Of a DNA stretch of 64,000 bases, positions 58,471-64,000 are shown piece after piece. Origin of the DNA: Collybiopsis luxurians FD-317 M1 (taxonomy: Eukaryota; Basidiomycota; Agaricomycetes; Agaricales; Omphalotaceae). Within the stretch, counting starts at the first letter, position 1, and each line of letters starts with the position of its first letter. Below the pieces are notes generated by a model. The model did not search any database. It saw only the letters and a program-made list of their open reading frames with translations, and was not told where the DNA came from. The stretch spans positions 385,533-449,532 of the forward strand of contig KN834793.1 of NCBI GenBank assembly GCA_000827265.1. Reading direction: 5' to 3'. A program made the translations under genes and the position numbers.

Positions 58471-58760
58471 CTACCTGAAATGCAATAAGGTTGTGCCTCT
58501 CCCTTTGATAGCTATGGCGACAGCTCTGGTGTGGTATCTTCTCAATCCCCCTGGTCAGTCCTAACAACATTTTCTAGATCAATCATGCCTTGGAAGAGTT
58601 TATATCAGGCCATAAAGTGGAAAGTAATCTAATGTCAAACAATGTAGGGGGTCAGTAAGTCACTTTTCCCTTCTCATCAACAACTACTACAATCTTGGAC
58701 CTAGCTATTGTGCAATTACCACAGCATTAAAGAACCTGCAAAAGGAAGTGCTGGATTATT

Positions 58761-60300
58761 TCAATCTATTGCAATGTACACTCTTTGCTGAAATGATGTT
58801 TGTCTTTTGTTTTTCTCTCTATGTTCCTCCTGATGTGTGTTTGCAAGATGGTGGGTCCTGAAATTATTCCACCCCAAACATACAACTATACCTCCCTCAA
58901 TGCACTTGCTCTGAAGGCTAATTCTGGTGAAGATGAACTTAAAGACAATGATCTACTAGAGGATGATGCACCTGAAAACAATGACCCTAAATTGGTCAAA
59001 GATCAAGGTGAAGAGGCTTTGGATTCCAAGGGGGACAAAGATCCAGCTGAATGAAGGCCTGAATCAGACTTGGATTAGGTATGGGTTTGCAGCTCATTTT
59101 TCTATACCGTTGTTTTTAATGGTGTATTCATTCTATCAGTCCTGGTGTGCTATTATCTGCTATAATCTGCTTTCTTCTGCTATCTTGTGCTATTGTGCTG
59201 CTGTGCTACTGTGCTACCATGCTATTGGGCTATCATTGTACTATCCTATTATCATCATGCTATCATTTCCATTGTGCTACAGCATATCTCATATTTGCTT
59301 CTCATTGTATCCATATTACATTATGTCTACTTTATACTACAATCACACAATAATAAATTTCTCTGTGTTGATACATGGTTAATTCTGATATTCATGAATT
59401 TGATTTAGAGCGCCTTGAGCCAAATTGAGTTCATCTTCAGTGCACTGTAGGATAACTTGTATTAATCTGGAGTTGAGCTAAGCTTTTCTGTTAAGCTCAG
59501 AGATGACCTTGAAATTACTAATTCAACCCTAAATTGTCCTGAAGCCAGTTTTGTGATCCCTGGGGATCCCTGAAGTCAATCCAGCAATCCCTGGGCTGTC
59601 CCTGAGTTTCCCCCAAAATGAGATTCAATCACTTTTGAGTAACCCTAATGATTATTGAAGAGCTGTTGAGATGAATGTTGGTAGACTAAGAGCACCTCTC
59701 ATTTCCAGAAGGTAGTTACAGAGGAGCCTGACAAGTATTGGGGCTTTGCTGAGAAATTTTCAAGGTAATAGTAACCTGCGACATTCAGGATATAGTACTT
59801 GGAGGGCTGCTTAGGCTGATCATTTAAGCTTGGGACTACCTTGAACTGACTGTACTCCCTTGAATGTTTTCTCAAGGTAAACTAGTGCATCTAAGATACA
59901 CTTGATTTGGATTCAACAGCTCACCTGGGAACTGGACTATGGATATCAATGCAGACATTTGAATAGATTGTATTGTGTACACTGGTTACTGTGGAGCTTG
60001 GTGGGAAAAGATGAGCAATGATACAGAATGAATGTTGGGGATTTTGAGCTAAGTTATGTAGTTTGTTAATCACTTACCAGCAGCTTTAGGGAATGAAATT
60101 ATAGTTGAGCTGTATTTGTCATTATGCATTCATGGTCAACTGGATCTTTTAGTGGGTTTTATGAGTTGGAGTATGAATGTAACCCAAATAATATCATTTA
60201 CACAGTAGACTGAGTTCGCCGTTACTTAGTTGAATCTCACTTTCCCTTTGATTTACTCTTCATATGGCAGGAGATGTACTTGAAGCATCTATCACAAATA
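58761..60300. other. AT-rich transposon-derived stretch, no intact gene
   Basis: A low-complexity block at 59140-59290 repeats TGCTA/GTGCTA words at short intervals and gives only a false hydrophobic frame. The short plus frame 58963-59054 encodes an acidic tail (ENNDPKLVKDQGEEALDSK-like) that might belong to a lost gene. The rest shows nothing recognisable. Confidence 0.5.
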
Positions 60301-60309
60301 CTCAGGGCC

Positions 60310-60654
60310 CAGGCAGCATCATGTGAATGATGCTCCAATCCACTTCCAGCTGATGCAATAAAGGCATTGTTTGTGAAATCAGCAACTCAAGGCAACCAAT
60401 GCATTTGTCAAAGCTGCTACAAGCATTATCAGGTCAAGAAGGCTAAGCAGATAAAACCCTTGCCTACTGAAGGTCACAGTAAGGGAGCCAGAAAAGATAA
60501 CTTTATCCAAAGGTTCCTGATAGTTCTTGGATCAGCACCTCCTTCACAGTCCTTGTTGGGAACAGGCATATGGGATAATGTCAACAGAGCTCAAAGAGGA
60601 GGTAGTCTGTTTTGCTCTGAATTCTATATTGCTACTTACATTGCACTTTGGTAG
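60310..60654 (+). pseudogene. Relict open frame with cysteine motif, unknown
   Basis: An open frame preceding and including ATG-less sequence reads ALFVKSATQGNQCICQSCYKHY, a CxCxxC cluster, followed by a basic stretch (KKAKQIKPL) and SKGARKDNFIQRF. No start codon context or flanking exons could be found. It may be an exon of a transposon-linked gene. Family unknown. Confidence 0.3.
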
Positions 60655-60799
60655 AGTTTGAAGGTTGAAAAGTGGTCAAAGCACTTTCTGGTCAAAGATC
60701 CATGGTGTGCAAGGTATGTGAGGCTTCTATGGGTAACAGAAGGCTATACCTTGCAGTGGAAGAATCTGTATATTGATGACAACATGGTTCTTCCACTCC

Positions 60800-61129
60800 T
60801 TACAGATTCACAACTGATCTTCTAGGTGGCGTATCACCTGAAGGTGGATCCAGAATAGGAACTTCTAACATGGGGACCTCATATGGATCACTATGATATT
60901 TGGTTGCACCACTGCCATAATCTGACAATTCTTCTCCCATGGAAGGGTCTTCTTCTTCCAGAGGAGCATGCTGAGCTTGCCTTGAGGCAGCTTGTGATGC
61001 AGCTCTAGCAGCCATATGATGTGGCATGCCTTGTTGCAAAGGTGGACCAAGTTAAGACTCATTCTGTCCTGAGGTAGACTGTGGTTGTCTTCCCCCTTGT
61101 TGGTTGGGTTCTGTATCAGCTCCAGACAT
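60800..61129 (-). pseudogene. Gag-like relict frame with internal stop
   Basis: From ATG 61129 the frame reads MSGADTEPNQQGGRQPQ, hits TAA at 61052-61054, then continues as AARAASQAASRQAQ and an acidic block (PLEEEDPSMGEELSDYG), ending TAA at 60800-60802. The Gln/Ala-rich then acidic composition resembles the N-terminus of Agaricomycete LTR-retrotransposon gag proteins. No protease, reverse transcriptase or LTR was found near it. Confidence 0.35.
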
Positions 61130-61439
61130 CTTGATGACAGTTTGATGCTGTTATTTTGTCAGACCCAAGCCAAATGGTAGGATAAGGTATATTTTAAGTG
61201 TATAGAAGAGTAAGTAGCTATACAACAGAGGGGATTACTATGGGTTAAGCTCCTCAGGGTCTGGCAGAAGAGACTACAATGCCCTGTTAAACAGAATCTG
61301 TGGTCATGATGGGATACACATGGAGCAGTACATGGGTAGATAGAACATCAGGAAAAAGTCCCTAATGCCCTGGCCACTGTGGACCAACAATGATCATACT
61401 TAGGATCTCACAGGCTGACCAGAGTACCTAGGATGCTCT

Positions 61440-61582
61440 GGCACTACAGGCTCCTCCAAGGGGCCAAGGGACACCTCCCTAATCCTGTGGAGCCTGAGGA
61501 TCCCTGAGGAACTCTGAGGTTGCCCTGAAGATCCCTCAGGATCCCTGAGGATCTTTGAGGTGTCCTGAGGCTTCAACATATA
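61440..61582 (+). repeat. CCTGAGG-rich repeat block 1
   Basis: Closely spaced, irregular CCTGAGGATCCCTGAGG-type units occur in this block. It is followed by an AT-rich stretch with many TATA words (61590-61860). Comparable blocks occur at 62065-62280, 63290-63480 and 63660-63790. Confidence 0.65.
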
Positions 61583-61589
61583 AATGTGA

Positions 61590-62060
61590 AATAATAAAAT
61601 ATACTTTCATTTGTTCTTCTACTTACTCTACTCTATATTGTACTATATATCCTACTCTTGTACTGCTTCTTATATACTGAAGTATTGTATTTTATTATAT
61701 ACTTGAAATGGTACATTATCATCTATTACTTCAGTTATAATACTTTAAGTACAATCTATTATACTAATGTAAACTTTACATGCTTGAGTACAGTATATCT
61801 GTGTAGTACAAAGCCTATACATATGTACATGGTATATATACAATAAGATATAATATCATTGTGCATGTTTTGACCATGGAAAAATTTTTTTGATTGTAGA
61901 CAGTTCACAGTGAGCTCATCATGTAATTTATAAAAAAGTGCAAATCTCTGCATAATTCCAACCAAACAAATGTTCTGATTGTGTATTTACACAAAAAAAA
62001 TACATAACTAAGTATTTGCAATGTGATTTTGTATGATTTGTAGCATTTACAACATTACTG
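61590..62060. other. AT-rich stretch with one end of an inverted repeat
   Basis: No gene. Sequence at 61866-61914 (TGTTTTGACCAT, then TTTTGATTGTAGACAG) is repeated inverted at 63959-64000, the window's right edge. Confidence 0.6.
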
Positions 62061-62064
62061 CTTC

Positions 62065-62280
62065 TGGGATCCTCAGGAAGCCCCAGGAAGCCCCAAGAAG
62101 CCCTCAGAGACCCTGGGACCATCTTCAAACTTCTTCCAGGAAGCCTAGGAATTGGTGCAAAACCTGGGAAGCCTAAACAATATAAGCAGCCTAGAGTGCC
62201 TGAGAGTGCCTGAGAGTGCCTGAGAGTTCCTAGGATTTTAACAATTTCCTGGGTGTCCTCAGACTTCCTGTATTTGCCTG
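62065..62280 (+). repeat. AGGAAGCCC/CCTGAGAGT repeat block 2
   Basis: CAGGAAGCCCCAGGAAGCC-type units at 62070-62110 are followed by three copies of GTGCCTGAGA around 62195-62225. It belongs to the same class of CCTNAGG-like blocks as its neighbours. Confidence 0.6.
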
Positions 62281-62289
62281 GGAAAAAGG

Positions 62290-63280
62290 TGTTTTTTCTG
62301 ATGAACCCAATAATGGGCCCAATTTAAGCCCAGGCATGTAATTGATGAAAATTGATAGTTTCTCCTTTGCATTACACATGCTGGCTGCAGTAATTATGAT
62401 CTGACAGCTAAAGTCTACAATTGCACTTGGCAGTGGTAACTTTAATTAACATGGAACTACTTGGAGAAAGGGATCCATTTTGTAGAAAGGTATACCATTA
62501 CTGTTCAATACAGAATGCTTGAGAGATGTTGCTCTAGCATTTGTCCATGCTAGCAGACCCACCCAATTATAGTGACAGTCTCTTATAAAGCAGGTGTATC
62601 ATTGGAACCACATATGAATCATTCAACCAAAAGGGTTACCATTACTAGAGACTATTATGAGTGACCAGCAGGCCAGATTGATAAGGAACCAGATTGCTCT
62701 GATGCCAAGAATGAGATGGCTACAGCCTTGCAGAACCTAATTAAAGATGAACCAACTAGAGATACCAAATCTCAGAAGGAAATAAGGTTATAGATCCCTT
62801 TTGATCTAAGGGACACCATTTGATGGCTATGGGTGGCCACTTATGAATAATGAGCTACAATATTAGAACAAAAGGAAACCTCTTCTTGAGAAAGAGACAC
62901 AACTAGATAGATACTATGGATAAGCAAAGCAATGGTTGCACTGTGGAAGTGGGAGTGGGTTATTGCTCAATCCATCTGCACAGAATCAAAACAAATCTGA
63001 CTTGAGTCATTCAGGTTTAAAACTGAAGAAACTACCTATAAAGACTTGTTGGAAACTGTTGGGTAACAATTCAGGGATAAACTCTAAAATGTGTACTTAT
63101 AAGAGAAACCACAATTTGAAAGAAAAATATTTTAAAATGATTTTATATTAAATGGTAGATATTATCTTTGAGTAGTATAAATATGGTCATTAGTCTACTG
63201 TTTAATCAAGTAACCTTTGGACTGTAATGACCTCTGTGTGAAGTGCATCAGGAAAAATAGCTTGAGCTTGGGGTTAAATT
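62290..63280. other. Gene-free AT-rich stretch with a possible gag relic
   Basis: A short plus-strand relic near 62660-62830 reads MSDQQARLIRNQIALM and, in another frame, NEMATALQNLIKDEPT; both soon hit stops. Nothing else could be recognised. Confidence 0.4.
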
Positions 63281-63289
63281 ATAACAACC

Positions 63290-63790
63290 TCAAGAAACCT
63301 AAGAAGCATAGGACACTTCAAGTACTTAGGTTACCTAGGTTTCCACAGTCCAACCCCTACATCCTAGGGTGCCCTAGGTTCTCCTAGGCTGTCTCAGGTT
63401 GCCCCAGGTTGCCCCAGGTTGGCTCAGGTTGGCTCAGGTTACCTGAGGTTACCCCAGGTTGCATAAAGGGTTAATAAGTAAAAATAATATATCTTTATAT
63501 ATTACTGTTTGTACTCTATTTTACTGTATATAGTGAGCTATTGTACTTGTATAGTAGTAGTAGTATTAAACTTGTACATATTTTATGTATAGTATATATG
63601 GTGTACATTTTCATCAGGTATTATACTTTATAATGTATTACAGTATACCACATCAGGAAAAATGGTCTGAGCCTCAGGTTACCTAGGAGGCAACCTAGAG
63701 CAACCTGAGGGACCTGAGTGACCTAGGTGACCTGTGCAACCTGGGTGAACCTCAGGTAACCTAGGAAATGCCAATATCCTGGGCAAACCT
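63290..63790 (+). repeat. 10-bp CCCAGGTTG tandem block and CCTAGG block
   Basis: From about 63390 to 63470 a 10 bp period is clear (GCCCCAGGTT, GGCTCAGGTT, ACCCCAGGTT variants). After an AT-rich spacer (63480-63650), 63660-63790 carries many CCTNAGG and ACCTGAGG words on both strands. No coding potential. Confidence 0.7.
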
Positions 63791-64000
63791 CAGGTATCAT
63801 TGGGATTGATGCTGTAAATATTACCAAATAAGGCAAAATTATATTGAATATATATACCTATGCTTTAATCTATCCTAAATGCATGACAAGGATACCTTCT
63901 TAGTTGTAGATAACTCATAGAAACTGAAATTTGACATAAGTCACATGATGCAACTCCATGAGCTGTCTACAATCAAAATAATTTTCATATGGTCAAAACA

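Larger units (their letters stand above)
55640..58760 (+). pseudogene. DUF6532-like gene interrupted by an LTR and a MITE
   Basis: Coding blocks run from about 55640 (ASKRPRLSNVADLLMAYML in part) through an acidic linker (DNEDSGPDTKVNEGDQ). Then an exon at about 57086-57380 reads YKVLTTDFALPKLALFAKW and KLHKALNAIVGDVEKM, followed by YGKAAICLDIAREACIRTGQ. The pattern and these words resemble the Agaricomycete DUF6532 proteins often found near transposons; I hold that at moderate confidence. The gene then enters the MITE at 57809 and resumes at 58474 (LKCNKVVPLPLIAMATALVW), followed by HALEEFISGHKVESN. A solo LTR sits in its 5' half at 56093-56735. Further point stops exist near 57590-57630. 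Function of the family is unknown. Confidence 0.55.

Noticed and set aside
59147..59408. Hydrophobic frames that look like membrane proteins
   Set aside because: Generated by TGCTA-type low-complexity repeats in several frames at once.
1..64000. tRNA, rRNA, CRISPR or bacterial-type operon features
   Set aside because: No convincing tRNA B-box/A-box pair or rRNA sequence was seen, and the window is eukaryotic, so prokaryotic feature types do not apply.

Overview
This is a window of a filamentous basidiomycete (mushroom-forming Agaricomycete) nuclear genome. The evidence is many 45-60 bp GT-AG introns, multi-exon tandemly duplicated cytochrome P450s, Agaricus-type fruit-body lectins, a membrane-anchored copper-radical (glyoxal) oxidase, Agaricomycete-type F-box and RhoGEF/CNH families, and a decayed Plavaka (KDZ) DNA transposon.

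Left block (1-24.7 kb): the 3' end of an unknown gene; a WAPL-type cohesin-release gene carrying a nonsense codon and a frameshift; two tandem P450 genes inside ~3.7 kb direct duplicates; two tandem fruit-body lectin genes inside ~1.5 kb duplicates; a small three-exon gene of unknown function; a secreted tannase/feruloyl esterase-like gene plus a 5' fragment of the same gene 6 kb upstream; and an MFS transporter. Five same-strand copies of a ~200-300 bp interspersed repeat (called R1 here) lie at or near the edges of the duplicated modules.

Middle block (25.4-45.2 kb): an array built from divergent pairs of an F-box gene (minus strand) and a RhoGEF/CNH gene (plus strand). Order: F-box A, GEF A, CNH-only gene B, F-box B, GEF C, and a decayed F-box C. 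GEF C has the fullest architecture (DH-DH-PH-CNH) but carries a frameshift and three stops. GEF A reads open but lacks the second DH core and has an expanded N-terminal repeat. Gene B keeps only the CNH domain. The copper radical oxidase gene follows at 45.6-48.2 kb.

Right block (~50-64 kb): AT-rich, CpG-poor and transposon-rich. It holds a ~195 bp tandem repeat array, a Plavaka transposase with four in-frame stops, a DUF6532-like gene broken by a solo LTR (5 bp target duplication) and by a CACTA-like foldback MITE (3 bp target duplication), gag-like relics, and arrays of CCTNAGG/CCCAGGTT-type repeats.

The intact left-block genes fit extracellular plant-polymer attack and detoxification (esterase, oxidase, P450s, transporter) and fruit-body defence (lectins). 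The middle block looks like an expanding lineage-specific family. All exon boundaries were read by eye from splice motifs and reading frame; none were verified by transcripts or database search.
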